IMG/VR virus record: IMGVR_UViG_3300017971_000218
Coordinates: 49,547 to 113,546 of that record
Length of the DNA: 64,000 bases
Strand: one strand, 5' to 3'
Origin: a virus
In this document: piece after piece, positions 27,801-36,214 of the stretch
How the letters are laid out: each line of letters opens with the position of its first letter
How positions within the stretch are numbered: the first letter of the stretch is position 1
Notes under the pieces: model-generated
The model's input: the letters and a program-made list of their open reading frames with translations, nothing else
What the model was told of the DNA's origin: nothing
Databases searched by the model: none
Translations under genes and position numbers: made by a program

Positions 27801-28649
27801 GTTGAGGTCAACTAGAACCTCGCCCGTGCTCTTGAGGGCTCCTGTCTGCGGGTTAACTACATCAACCTTAAAGGTCTCTAATACCCTCTTGGCACCCGGG
27901 TTCGCAAGCAGACGCGGGGACAAGGTCTTGAAGAACGTACCAACCGTGGCACCAGACTCCTGAGTGACCTCGCCGAGAGCGGCAACAAGCGCAGCCGCTT
28001 CGTTTAGGGACCGGGTTGTACCCGCCAAGGTAGCACCACCAGCACGGAACGCACCAGCGAAGTCCTCGAATCCAACGGCAGCATTTGCCTGCGTAGTAAC
28101 AAGAACATCAAGGGCGGACTCTAGCTGGTCTACACCAACGCCGAACTGAAGGATGGAAGGAAGCAAAATAGCCTTGAAGACCTTTGCCGCCTTAAGACCA
28201 GTGGCGGACTGACCCAGGAGGGCTGCATCCAACACCTTCATTGCCTCAGCGCCACGGAAACCCGCGACGGTAATAGCCTGCAAGGTCTGCGCCGCCTCGA
28301 CACGCAAGATGCCATACTCGTTAGCTAGTCTACTGATGTCATCGCTTAGTTTGCGCGTAGCCTTACTGTTGAGGTCAATGAACCTATTCAGGTCAACCTT
28401 GACGATGTCGCCTAGCGCATCCTGGAAGGCGATAGCCTCCTGGCGGGCGAAGCGGATGGAGTTGAAGAAGGAGTTGATGCCAATTGTAGAGAAGCGGAAG
28501 AAGGTCGCCCTCTTGAAGACGTTCTTCATCTCCCGCGTAAGAGTTGCCGCCCATCCCTTAACTTTAGACTTTGCCTTAGTGAGTTCCGCGTCAATCTTCT
28601 TACTGGCGCGAACCTCTAGGACAACTACAACCTTTTGAGACGGAGGCAT
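24864..28649 (-). CDS. Tail tape measure protein
   Basis: The 1261-residue protein is long and almost wholly alpha-helical. An N-terminal region (residues about 60-330: AIAFQDALGDIVKVD, EAAQTLQAITVAGFRG, LVAALGEVTQESGA) matches the TP901-1 type tape measure core. Coiled-coil segments rich in Ala, Gln, Lys and Glu follow, and there is a stretch with few charges near the end. It is flanked upstream by two chaperone-like genes and downstream by tail-tip genes. At about 1.5 Angstrom per residue it predicts a tail near 190 nm. Confidence 0.93.
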   Translation of the reverse strand: MPPSQKVVVVLEVRASKKIDAELTKAKSKVKGWAATLTREMKNVFKRATFFRFSTIGINSFFNSIRFARQEAIAFQDALGDIVKVDLNRFIDLNSKATRKLSDDISRLANEYGILRVEAAQTLQAITVAGFRGAEAMKVLDAALLGQSATGLKAAKVFKAILLPSILQFGVGVDQLESALDVLVTTQANAAVGFEDFAGAFRAGGATLAGTTRSLNEAAALVAALGEVTQESGATVGTFFKTLSPRLLANPGAKRVLETFKVDVVNPQTGALKSTGEVLVDLNRNMIGLGAGAKRYNLSVVSGIRQGNRLIAVMNALAKVEELVELNSRAAGDTRRRVAVEQQKISVKWRKVQNEFAQSLEKSMLPVMDDLIVAARDIARFGAGAINTLIEVGQSLGIISKASPEEKRQLSLVRQIEGAAKNLSDAGVEAVNKQILSMAVQVKRFSIEEARQIARGAGFDPGIIGTAIGRLAENITGQTPVSSQRAITNLDQLSTIYSELLAGGFKFAQGFENTQQQIGNLQTILAAVRKRAAEDKKAGLDPRITTDLPTGLAGPDNQGSQFRSVLKTFNTALREGGPAKSIKEFQVRLTNAFAAINNPVKSFNRGLLQQRKTLVQVNQERKIARDKALATAEEQAKIDLQGLDAGAKKALQEELQLARDKSRVEALKDQVKLAEFDAKAMRRLNTELNSMKDKSKDAASKLSTSTRRLNELRIEEAKAATAVAKATISMKDALIEYEIGLLRAQLESKKITGEVGSLAQELAGSKKIIPLFLEGLTKELQQPSRVGGGFGGDNIIKGELKLSNLRRESLRQQLDLTQQILNRQREIGESFFSLDAGGRNQLAQGLGAIQNLFGRFGGDVGAVRGLSSQDLNAFGRQLLGLPDDVKESILRATEFIPEGATVAGFTGKQIRDIIAQASLGRADGTGILDIGALQEEAADATTKLAELQTDALVNSIEQLNVAQQQLDQQKAQTEVARIQVEVARQQLAALTSEQGTRRAGIMAEMDFIRRQNRPTGPAMGTNAVLGRASMARIQAFQTAMTNILDLAQENLESGRGTAETMGVLQERYERFNQAIKENDTSIAALNEGFLKMGRTVTSLNQLFEQGRAADLAKVGSGTPGFAIAKGKAAGSTTQVPVEKALLDLIEVLRPLTGEKGFNSQELGVMIKNIEAALANNGGRVPTEVLIKLAGETIEKLEITGLAELPAAMADVVKNHPDVKDSATFIKNLGVIIRAMVEAGIGAGAFPPNLRAQLPSIPATGE

Positions 28650-28658
28650 CTACAACAC

Positions 28659-29252
28659 CTAGTCCTTCTGTTCCTCTATATAGAGACCGTCGAGCTGGAA
28701 TGGGAGTCCCGCCCGCAGATACATCATATGCTCAAGAGCAATTTGGGTCAACGGCTCGTCGTATCGATTAGCCATATCTGCATGGTCTTTGTATACGCGC
28801 TGACCATCTTCATCCAGAAGCCTGAGAACTACATTCAACTCTAGCTCCCTATTCTCGGACAAGTTCTCACACGTCGGCATCATAACCTCGGTGTGTCTTG
28901 CAAGCAGGTCTTCATACTGCTCGCGCAGCTCCTTGAGAGCCGCCGTGGCGTCGGCGATCTTCTTCTTGTTCTTCCTCTTCTTAGCCTTCTCTTCAGAAAG
29001 CTTGGTGGTCTGCGTAGCAATCTGCATCACTACCATATCCACCCGTTTCTGCCACGCGTCATCGATGACACCATTCTTCTTGGCGATATCGAGCGCCTGC
29101 GCCTTGGTCATGGTTCCGTTCTTGAAGTAGAACGCATATGCCTGGGTGTATGCCAGCTTACACTGCTGCTGGATACCAAGCGTCTCAGGTCCAAACGAGT
29201 ATGTACTCGTCTTACCGTCTAAGTCGGTAGCCTGAAATTCATATTCCGACAT
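28659..29252 (-). CDS. Possible tail assembly chaperone
   Basis: The 197-residue protein immediately precedes the tape measure gene, the usual place of tail assembly chaperones. It has an alpha-helical middle with a basic patch (KAKKRKNKKKIADATAALKE) and a C-terminal YIEEQKD. I see no obvious slippery sequence joining it to a neighbour, so frameshift fusion, common in this gene pair, is not supported. Role is by position. Confidence 0.5.
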   Translation of the reverse strand: MSEYEFQATDLDGKTSTYSFGPETLGIQQQCKLAYTQAYAFYFKNGTMTKAQALDIAKKNGVIDDAWQKRVDMVVMQIATQTTKLSEEKAKKRKNKKKIADATAALKELREQYEDLLARHTEVMMPTCENLSENRELELNVVLRLLDEDGQRVYKDHADMANRYDEPLTQIALEHMMYLRAGLPFQLDGLYIEEQKD

Positions 29253-29264
29253 GGCTATCTCCTA

Positions 29265-29804
29265 TTACCCTTCGCCCCGATACAAGGCATAGAGAGACTC
29301 AACCCACTCCACGTAGTCGGACGGGTTTTTCAGCCTCTTCATGATCTCGTCCATAACGGGCTTGACCTTCATACAGTCCGTGGTTCCTCTTACCTCAAAC
29401 AGCGGATATCCATTTTGCCTTGACACAATACCCGCTCCGAAGATCTCTCGCAACAGCGACAGGTCTTCCTTGACGTCCTTCGAGATCAGGCGTAGAAATG
29501 GCACAGAGCCGCCTGCCTGGACCTCCAGACCAAACTTGATCTGCGGCACCATAGAGATGATGTACTCGCTGGCGCTCACTGCTGCCGGAGTCTCTCCATC
29601 CTTTAGGACGATAGCATACTGATCCACCTCGGTAGAGATTGACCTCTCAACCTCATTACCAGCCGTGAGGATCGTACTACGAATCGCTGAGAACTTGTCG
29701 CTACGCGTAAACTCTGGTCCCATCACGCGCTCTATTGCGCGTAGAGCCGTCTTGTACATCTGACGATTCTTACGGACCAAGCTGTCTTTTAGTACCTTAT
29801 TCAT
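29265..29804 (-). CDS. Tail-region protein with a LAGLIDADG-like C-terminal half
   Basis: The 179-residue protein begins MNKVLKDSLVRKNRQ at ATG 29804, chosen for ATAAGG upstream and because a longer frame runs deep into the next gene. Residues about 90-165 read IKFGLEVQAGG, FLRLISKD, LLREIFGAGIVSRQNG, YPLFEVRG. This resembles the second half of single-motif LAGLIDADG homing endonucleases (K-x-Q/G, IxQ, FGxGxI, Y-x-V). The catalytic LAGLIDADG helix itself is absent. It stands between chaperone-like genes upstream of the tape measure, so it may be a captured, inactive endonuclease domain or merely look alike. Confidence 0.5.
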   Translation of the reverse strand: MNKVLKDSLVRKNRQMYKTALRAIERVMGPEFTRSDKFSAIRSTILTAGNEVERSISTEVDQYAIVLKDGETPAAVSASEYIISMVPQIKFGLEVQAGGSVPFLRLISKDVKEDLSLLREIFGAGIVSRQNGYPLFEVRGTTDCMKVKPVMDEIMKRLKNPSDYVEWVESLYALYRGEG

Positions 29805-30921
29805 TGACCTTATCCCAACCAAGTAACCTGAACCAACCCTTACGCAACTCTGTCTCACGCGCTTGACCACCCATATCCTGTAGCTTGCGGTGACCCTCTA
29901 CTTGCATTCTGCGGATGAGGGGAGAGTTACATCCATAGATACTATCCGCGATCTTCTGTTTCTCCTCTGCTGTATGCTCGTGCCAATATCCCTCGTCATC
30001 GTAATAGCCATCGATGACAACGAACTGTTCGTTACCCGGCTTGTTTAAGCCGAAGTATTCCTTTTGTTTCTTCTTCTCGTGCTTTCTCGCGTGCTTCTCT
30101 AGCCACTTATCAAAAGCCTCGTCGTCTTCAACCACATCACGTGGGGGCGGGTCTGCCGCCTCGTTCAAAGCTTCGTATAACTGACTCCAGAACACAAGAA
30201 AGTTCTGCTCCACCGTTAGGTCCCGGACCGCGCACCCGAACAAAGACTCGGGCTGGTTCTTGCCAAGGGTCCAACGATAGTGCCACAGATTGCTTCTCGC
30301 AATACGCCTAACTAGGCGGACGTCGAAGTTCTGCTGCTCAACATAGGCGTTACTTAGAAAGTCGATCAGACCAGTATCTTGCTCATCCTCAATAGAGCCC
30401 TTTTCCCAAATCGGATTGCCATGAACGTCAAACGTATTCATGCCAATCATCCGAATCACGCGCTGACGTTCCGCGTGGTATTCGAGGGTATTGCCAAAGA
30501 TACTGAACTTCTGAAGCATCAGAGAGCGCATCGTGTATTCCATCTGGCTGATCTCTCGCGTGATGGAGCGAACACGCGCCTTTGCAGCCACGATCTTTTT
30601 GGCGTTCTCTTCCTCAGCCTCTAAGGCTTCGTGCAGCATCTCGTAACGAGAAGATAGGGTCTCCAGCTTCGCGTCCAAGCCGGGATGCCATGCGCCGTTA
30701 GCGAACGCCGCCTTTTCGGCTTCTTCCCGGCTCATCATAGACCCCGTCTGGTCCTTGATAAACTTCTGCTTGAAGAAACGACCGATGAGCTTCTGGTCTA
30801 GGGTGGGATGTCTTACGACAAGAATTTGGCGAGAGGGGTCGGAGGATTCAGTTTCCACCATCCAACTATTAGATAGTAGACGCTGGATTGCGTCCTCTAG
30901 CTTTTCGCCTGCTTCTGCCAT
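29797..30921 (-). CDS. Hypothetical tail-assembly region protein
   Basis: The 374-residue protein starts at ATG 30921 (AGGGATC upstream). It is alpha-helical, with a long coiled-coil-like stretch (EAEEENAKKIVAAKARVRS) and a lysine-rich patch (HARKHEKKKQKEY) near residue 285. It contains no Ser-Gly turns, in contrast to virion proteins nearby, so it is more likely an assembly factor. It lies just after a strong terminator that ends the major tail protein gene, and overlaps the next gene by 8 bp. Confidence 0.55.
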   Translation of the reverse strand: MAEAGEKLEDAIQRLLSNSWMVETESSDPSRQILVVRHPTLDQKLIGRFFKQKFIKDQTGSMMSREEAEKAAFANGAWHPGLDAKLETLSSRYEMLHEALEAEEENAKKIVAAKARVRSITREISQMEYTMRSLMLQKFSIFGNTLEYHAERQRVIRMIGMNTFDVHGNPIWEKGSIEDEQDTGLIDFLSNAYVEQQNFDVRLVRRIARSNLWHYRWTLGKNQPESLFGCAVRDLTVEQNFLVFWSQLYEALNEAADPPPRDVVEDDEAFDKWLEKHARKHEKKKQKEYFGLNKPGNEQFVVIDGYYDDEGYWHEHTAEEKQKIADSIYGCNSPLIRRMQVEGHRKLQDMGGQARETELRKGWFRLLGWDKVNE

Positions 30922-30935
30922 GATCCCTATATCCC

Positions 30936-30975
30936 TAAAAAAACTAGTGCCGCCGCGAACCCCGGCGACGGCACT
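30936..30975 (-). terminator. Intrinsic terminator after the major tail protein gene
   Basis: On the minus strand, AGTGCCG pairs with CGGCACT around a GC-rich centre (30946-30975), followed within three bases by a run of T (30936-30943). This is a classic intrinsic terminator. It lies just before the 374-residue gene, so partial read-through or a new start must serve that gene. Confidence 0.85.
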
Positions 30976-31010
30976 GTAACTCCTTCTACACATGGTAGGC
31001 GAGCTATGGA

Positions 31011-31032
31011 GAGGGGCGGGTACCCGCCCCTC
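31011..31032 (-). other. Perfect GC-rich hairpin after the major tail protein gene
   Basis: GAGGGGCGGGTACCCGCCCCTC is a perfect inverted repeat over 22 bases (quoted in halves: GAGGGGCGGGT and ACCCGCCCCTC). It has no T-run. It could protect the 3' end of a very abundant mRNA or assist the terminator 40 bp further on. Confidence 0.75.
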
Positions 31033-31053
31033 TCATCTATGGAAACTGCGCTA

Positions 31054-32397
31054 TTAGAAGGATGCAGCGGCACCCACATTGAAGCGCGAGTTCGCGGACG
31101 CTGATACGTATACGCGGTGGTGAGGATAGAAGGTGTCGTGTGTGATATTGAAGATGTTGAATCCACGATAGTTGTAGGTAGCTGTCGCATTGTCGCCACC
31201 CGCGTCGCCCGGACTGAAGTCCACACTCTGTAGTCGCATCGAGTCGCCCAGGTCGATCTGAGTTCCGTCTGTCGTACGCACGATGACGGTTTCGTTCGGC
31301 TGGGTGTTGTCCGTGCCGATGTCGAACTCCGCCTTCGCTTGAACGTGGTCACCCTCGGCAGTGATGACCTCGATCGCACAGGAAGTCTCGATCGGGAACG
31401 CGATGTAACGAGTGAATGGACGCTTCGAGCCAAGCTCGTTCAAGTCCGTACGGTTCAAGTCAACGCTCAGCGTGATGCTCTGGATACGCTCGACCATATA
31501 GTCAAGGTTTCCGGTCGTGTGAACGACCACACCAGAGGTAGATCCGCCAACGCCGCCTGCGTTTACTGTCGTCAAAGTTGCTGCCTGGACACCCGGGATG
31601 TCGGACGGAAGAACAGACCTACGTAGGTCAACGTTCTCACGACGCTGGATACCAGAACCGATAACGCGTAGAGACGCGCTCGGAGTACCCTGTGTAGATT
31701 CAGCGACCTCGAAACCAGACGCCGGAATCTTGTAGGTGTTGCCAGTCTGCGGATACGCGTCTACCGGAAGACCGGAGATGTTCGCGTTGAAGTTCTTCCA
31801 GATCTTGTCGTTACCAACGAACGTTAGAGCCTCTGTGCAGAAGCCGTCCACCGGGAACGAGTAAGTAACGGAAGACAGATACATACCGGACGCCACCATA
31901 GCAGAGCGAGGAGTGCCTGTCGAACGCTCCTGCGTGTCCGGGTAGATGTTAAGAGCGTGATCGGAACGGAACGTACCAACGCGGTTGTTCAGACCAATCT
32001 TCGGGATGCCGTTGGCGTCTACACCCGGTGCGGGATCGGAAGCCATGAAATACAGCATCTTCGTACCGTCGAGAGCCTTCTCGATGGTATACTCGATGTC
32101 GGGCACACGTTCACTATCTTCGTAAACCTCGATCTGACCAAGCTCGAAGACTTGCTCAAGGTTATACGTAGTAGTTGAACTTACACTTTGTACACCACGA
32201 CCGATTTCCCACCGACCGTTTACCTGATCTACACCACTTAGAACATAATCCGGGTTCAGGGGTGCAGCCATAGCGCCGGAGGGGAATTCGAGCGCGTTCC
32301 AAACGGACGTCTGGTCGGTATTCGTGGCACTGTTGTCACGAATAGCCACCTTCTCGACCGCCCAGAAAATGCGGTTGTTAGCATTCAGAGTAGCCAC
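31054..32397 (-). CDS. Probable major tail tube protein
   Basis: The 447-residue protein is soluble and beta-rich with several Ser-Gly turns. It has its own promoter-like motif upstream (32459-32470) and a hairpin plus strong terminator downstream, as expected for a very abundant virion protein. It lies between connector genes and the tape measure block, the place of the tail tube gene. It lacks sheath features. The N-terminal MATLNANNRIFWAVEKVAI and a C-terminal YNYRGFNIFNITHD give no specific family. Confidence 0.65.
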   Translation of the reverse strand: MATLNANNRIFWAVEKVAIRDNSATNTDQTSVWNALEFPSGAMAAPLNPDYVLSGVDQVNGRWEIGRGVQSVSSTTTYNLEQVFELGQIEVYEDSERVPDIEYTIEKALDGTKMLYFMASDPAPGVDANGIPKIGLNNRVGTFRSDHALNIYPDTQERSTGTPRSAMVASGMYLSSVTYSFPVDGFCTEALTFVGNDKIWKNFNANISGLPVDAYPQTGNTYKIPASGFEVAESTQGTPSASLRVIGSGIQRRENVDLRRSVLPSDIPGVQAATLTTVNAGGVGGSTSGVVVHTTGNLDYMVERIQSITLSVDLNRTDLNELGSKRPFTRYIAFPIETSCAIEVITAEGDHVQAKAEFDIGTDNTQPNETVIVRTTDGTQIDLGDSMRLQSVDFSPGDAGGDNATATYNYRGFNIFNITHDTFYPHHRVYVSASANSRFNVGAAASF

Positions 32398-32458
32398 TGT
32401 TTACCTCCCTTATGATACAACGTCCCCACTCCGGGAACTACATAGGTATCCACTTATA

Positions 32459-32470
32459 TATACGTTAAAA
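32459..32470 (-). promoter_or_regulatory. Variant phage promoter motif before the major tail gene
   Basis: The minus-strand sequence TTTTAACGTATATATAA differs from the TTTATCGTATA motif of other sites at one base and lies 62 bp before the major tail protein start. It is AT-rich and non-coding, between an endonuclease gene and the tail gene. Confidence 0.5.
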
Positions 32471-32472
32471 TT

Positions 32473-33072
32473 CTACGAGTGATGAACTTCTTTATGACAT
32501 TCTCTACATAAAGAGATGCCGTTATCTATATCAAAAAACTCTTCAAATTCCTGCGACGCCTCTAGTAGAAGCTCTATGTTATTTGAAGAGTTCTGTTCAA
32601 GAAATCGATCCAAGATACTAGCAAACGGATAGATGTGATGCACGTGTAGATGAACGCCCCTTTGGTGACAATGCCGACACGTAAAATCATCTCGTTCTAG
32701 TATGAATTGAATCCACTCCTTATTTCGCACGCTATGACGGATCATTGTGGCAATAGACCTACCACCGTGCCATTGGTGGTTCCTACTGCCGCGCATAGAC
32801 AGCTTCAAAGACAACGCATAACACTGACGAGAGCAAAAGGTATTAAGGTTCCGTGCAACCTTATTGGGCTTGCGATAGACCATAGTGCCACATGTTTTAC
32901 ACAGAACTTCAGCACCAAGTCGACCAACCTTCTTACTTTCTCTGGCAGAACGAATATCTACACCCGCGTCAATGAGACGTTTACGCACCCAGGTCTTGCT
33001 ACGACCATAAGCCTCACCAATAAGTCGCAAGCTAGACCCCGCCTCGTACAGTGCGACTATGTTAGCTTTCAA
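32473..33072 (-). CDS. HNH homing-type endonuclease with HTH and zinc fingers
   Basis: The 199-residue protein has an N-terminal helix-turn-helix (LRLIGEAYGRSKTWVRKRL), a zinc-binding segment (CKTCG, then FCSRQCY) and a C-terminal HNH fold: CRHCHQRGVHLHVHHIYPF followed by LCRECHKEVHH. Free-standing HNH endonucleases of this kind spread by cutting DNA near their own insertion site. It is inserted between two virion genes and starts with TTG at 33072, 11 bp inside the end of the upstream gene. Weak initiation is likely. Confidence 0.85.
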   Translation of the reverse strand: MKANIVALYEAGSSLRLIGEAYGRSKTWVRKRLIDAGVDIRSARESKKVGRLGAEVLCKTCGTMVYRKPNKVARNLNTFCSRQCYALSLKLSMRGSRNHQWHGGRSIATMIRHSVRNKEWIQFILERDDFTCRHCHQRGVHLHVHHIYPFASILDRFLEQNSSNNIELLLEASQEFEEFFDIDNGISLCRECHKEVHHS

Positions 33073-34108
33073 AGAAATTATACCCTATAGAAGAAGTTCC
33101 AATAGGTGAATCGGGAACGATGATGTAGGTTTCGATGTCCATTGTCACCTGTCCAGCCTCTAGACCCCGAATGTTGTCTAGCTGAACCCGGGCAGACTGG
33201 AACTGCCCCTGACCATAAAGTGAAGTGTAGCCTGACGGGTGAGCCACAACGTTCCCCTGAAGAATGCTGTAACGCATGTATTCTGGAGAGCGTTCAGAAA
33301 AAATACCGCTCAGCGGAAGAGGGGCGACGTTGTAATCAACGATCGGAAAACCCCGGCGGTCCTGAAGCCTTATCGTATCTAGGATGTTATCCAACACAAC
33401 ATTACTGTTGGATGCCACGTACAGAGTCACCTGATCCCGCTCCTTCAGGCTTCTGTTACCAAGCTCGTAAGCATCATGGTCCTGCTCGGAGATCTCGATG
33501 AACACCGCCGGAAGCGGTTGAAATCTACCGGAAGGATACGAGATGCTATTCCATGTGTCGGGATTATTACCATACCGCGAGTTCTTGACATACTCTTCCA
33601 TGTCCTCGTTTTCGCGGCTAGCTAGGGCGACCGTCACTTCGCCGTAAGAATACGCTGCCTGAACTGTGGCACTCGACGGCAAGCCACTGCTCATGACCAC
33701 GCGACCATTGATCCAGTCGATTGTCGGAAAGCAAGTCGGATCCCAGCCTGCGGCGGGACCCCACGGCATCTCTGCCCTATCCGGCTTAAACACGCCGTCG
33801 AGATAGATGCCAGAACAAATCGTCGGAGCAGTCTTCTGGGGTTCGCCCCGGTCGTATGAATGGACGAGTCCAGACTGATATACCCAGTTCTTGAATGGGC
33901 TCTGCCACACCTTATTAGTGTCGGTCGAAACAAACCCTAGGCTCGCTAGCGTCTCTGCATCGTTGTCGGGCTGTAATCTACTCACGTCGGTACCATCAAA
34001 CGCCTGCGTGCCACGCGAGATGTTTTGATAGTTGCCGTCGCGGATAAAAACTTGATCCAGGAAGAACTTCAAGTTCAACTTGATCAATTGCCTCGGCTTA
34101 ATAAGCAT
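33062..34108 (-). CDS. Virion protein, tail completion or minor tail
   Basis: The 348-residue protein begins MLIKPRQLIKLNLKFF at ATG 34108; a GTG at 34117 would add three residues. It is Ser-Gly and aromatic-rich with beta strands (TVQAAYSYGEVTVALASREN, VTLYVASNSNVVLDNI). It lies between connector genes and the tail tube. A tail completion, terminator or minor tail role is likely. The last bases are overlapped by the HNH gene. Confidence 0.55.
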   Translation of the reverse strand: MLIKPRQLIKLNLKFFLDQVFIRDGNYQNISRGTQAFDGTDVSRLQPDNDAETLASLGFVSTDTNKVWQSPFKNWVYQSGLVHSYDRGEPQKTAPTICSGIYLDGVFKPDRAEMPWGPAAGWDPTCFPTIDWINGRVVMSSGLPSSATVQAAYSYGEVTVALASRENEDMEEYVKNSRYGNNPDTWNSISYPSGRFQPLPAVFIEISEQDHDAYELGNRSLKERDQVTLYVASNSNVVLDNILDTIRLQDRRGFPIVDYNVAPLPLSGIFSERSPEYMRYSILQGNVVAHPSGYTSLYGQGQFQSARVQLDNIRGLEAGQVTMDIETYIIVPDSPIGTSSIGYNFFES

Positions 34109-34120
34109 AGCTACCACCCA

Positions 34121-35119
34121 TTAGATTTTCACAGCGAAATTCTTGACCGTCTTGCGGTGAATCCTCTGGATCAGACCACCGGCATACAGGTCAAGAAGTC
34201 CTATACCGATCGACAGGCTGCGCTCCGTCACCCAGTTCTTGTTCACCGGGGTACTAATGCGCCATGAGCCTGGAATGTTGATACTGGTCTTTTCTCTTCC
34301 ACTGCCCCTCTTGGGTACTCCTCGACTACTGGTTCTCTTCTTGAATGTCGATTTCTTCGTCGGAGAGATCATCCAACCTGCATTCTGTCCTGCCGCACCA
34401 TACGAACGCGGACTGAGCGGTCGCTTAGACGGCTTGGCACCACGCATCTTAGATAGGGGCACGAATCCTGCGTCCGTTACACCGGCATCGCCATGTAGCC
34501 AGTCAAGCCACGAGGTAACGGTGATGTTCTTACCACTCTTCATCTTAGCTGCCGGATGAGGGGTGAGACGACGCAGGCGATTGTAATCAAGGATGAACTT
34601 CATCACGAGATGGTTGTAACGAGGGCGCATAACAATGGTCTGAACAGACTCCTTCAAGCCCTTGACCAACGCTGCCTCTGGATTGAAGCGGGACGGAAAA
34701 CCCATCTCACCAATCACGGAGGGGTCTCGCACCTTACGGAACAGGTCGGTGCCCGTAAGACCAGTGGTCCCGCCAGTATTGATGGTCGATCCACGCCGAG
34801 CCTTAGCACCAAAGACAACCATATTCATTAACTGCTTGCGTCTCGTCGCGGCGTCCCGAGCGACGTCATCTAATAGTCTAGAGATATAGAAGCGGACTAG
34901 TTGTCGAAACTTCTTATCCATCTCTTTCTCTACTACAAGCCTCGGCTCAATAGGATTCCTAATCCCCGTCACGCGGGGTAGCCGCTTGAATCCTCTCGCC
35001 ATAACCCGTAGTATTGCAGACGTAACATTGCGCTGAGCAGCAGTTGCACGAGACGCAGCGCCTCCAAAGATGCCGGATAGGGTGCGCCCAAACGCCAGAG
35101 CAACGGCGGGGGCTACCAT
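34121..35119 (-). CDS. Basic head-tail or tail completion protein
   Basis: The 332-residue protein is strongly basic (pieces such as KKSTFKKRTSSRGVPKRGSG and RKQLMNMVVFGAKARRG). The helical N-terminal half is followed by a basic, probably flexible, loop region. Position among neck genes suggests a tail completion or HK97-gp10-like role. Its start overlaps the stop of the upstream gene by one base. Confidence 0.5.
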   Translation of the reverse strand: MVAPAVALAFGRTLSGIFGGAASRATAAQRNVTSAILRVMARGFKRLPRVTGIRNPIEPRLVVEKEMDKKFRQLVRFYISRLLDDVARDAATRRKQLMNMVVFGAKARRGSTINTGGTTGLTGTDLFRKVRDPSVIGEMGFPSRFNPEAALVKGLKESVQTIVMRPRYNHLVMKFILDYNRLRRLTPHPAAKMKSGKNITVTSWLDWLHGDAGVTDAGFVPLSKMRGAKPSKRPLSPRSYGAAGQNAGWMISPTKKSTFKKRTSSRGVPKRGSGREKTSINIPGSWRISTPVNKNWVTERSLSIGIGLLDLYAGGLIQRIHRKTVKNFAVKI

Positions 35120-35646
35120 TACTTCGCACCATCTTCAGCAGACGGGTCTTCTTGCCAGATCGAGATCAGATACTTCACAGAGCCGAGACCAATCGGACGC
35201 GGACCTGCACGCAGTTTGAACCTACGACCGTCAATAGTCATAGCGATAGCATCGCGCAAGTGTTCCTCAGAACCCGACACCGTAGTAAGCTGAACCTCGT
35301 TGTCGGCTAGACGACCCAACGGCGTGCCCTGGTCAATATCCGCAGGACCATGACGCACGTGTGCCGTATACTGAACGATACGCTGTTCCTTGTGAACCGC
35401 AGGCTGACGCTCTACCGGTGCAGGACGAAAGCCCTCCCGCGTAAACGGGTTGATCTTGTATGCCTGATGGGTCGGCTGAGGAGTGCCAGAAGGAGACGAA
35501 AGAATCGGCTGTAGATGGAAAGTGACTGTTCTACCAAGATTGGTGAATGAAGAGTCGATGACCTCTTCATAAAGAGCCTCGTAATCCGGAAAAGCAAACG
35601 ACGCGCCTTCACTTAGGTCTTCGTTCGGAGTTTCGTTTCTAACCAT
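35119..35646 (-). CDS. Head-tail connector-region protein
   Basis: The 175-residue protein begins MVRNETPNEDLSEGASFAF and is a mixed, mostly beta protein. It overlaps both neighbours by a few bases, so the set 34121-37074 is tightly coupled. Connector or neck component is assigned by place. No family motif is seen. Confidence 0.5.
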   Translation of the reverse strand: MVRNETPNEDLSEGASFAFPDYEALYEEVIDSSFTNLGRTVTFHLQPILSSPSGTPQPTHQAYKINPFTREGFRPAPVERQPAVHKEQRIVQYTAHVRHGPADIDQGTPLGRLADNEVQLTTVSGSEEHLRDAIAMTIDGRRFKLRAGPRPIGLGSVKYLISIWQEDPSAEDGAK

Positions 35647-36214
35647 TTTGGATCGCCAGCCTTAACTTTGCCCAGCCCGGAGAGGTAACCGTCTTACGCG
35701 GATAACCCCTATCCTCCAGGCTTCTCTCCCCTGTGTTCGGGTCCGTATAGAACTCCTGGCGGTAGTAGCCGCCTCCCTCTACAAGTACTGCGTGCGAATC
35801 TACCACAAGGTCATCTTCGAAGTAACCAACGATCCTGCCATTGAAGGAGGAGTCAGTCGTAACTAGTCCACTTGGACCAGCATATGCTGTAGCGCCCGCA
35901 ACAATACCTGTCGCATCGGGGTGGATGAAGTCTGTAACCACCATACCTTTAGTGATCACTAGCAGATCCTCCGTCCATGTATACTGGATCTTGCGAGTTC
36001 TCGGGCGCGGGAACAAGTCCGGACGATCGTTCTCGATCACATCGTGCCGTTGGATACCGATGATATTGACGCCGGATGGATCAGCAGCATAGATAGAATA
36101 GTCTACCCCGCTAGCAGCCGTGAACGACACAAGCCCGCCCGCCTCTGCTGGAATCCAGCGAGGGTGAGCATCGCGCTTGATCACGCTTTCTGTTCTTATC
36201 GGTCTAAGAGCCAT
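35639..36214 (-). CDS. Virion protein, paralogue of the head decoration-like protein
   Basis: The 191-residue protein starts MALRPIRTES at ATG 36214, with AAAGAGGA upstream. The N-terminal MALRPIR is identical to that of the 39252-39761 protein. Both continue with a beta pattern containing GGxVS, an SG-Y strand and GIVAGATAYxxPSGLVTT versus GTIVAGQTAYLTADGELT. The two are therefore paralogues. This copy lies among neck genes and may coat or plug the head-tail joint. Confidence 0.65.
   Translation of the reverse strand: MALRPIRTESVIKRDAHPRWIPAEAGGLVSFTAASGVDYSIYAADPSGVNIIGIQRHDVIENDRPDLFPRPRTRKIQYTWTEDLLVITKGMVVTDFIHPDATGIVAGATAYAGPSGLVTTDSSFNGRIVGYFEDDLVVDSHAVLVEGGGYYRQEFYTDPNTGERSLEDRGYPRKTVTSPGWAKLRLAIQNG

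Noticed and set aside
31054-34108. Tail sheath gene
   Set aside because: Neither the 447- nor the 348-residue protein shows sheath features or a tube-sheath pair, so a contractile tail is not supported.
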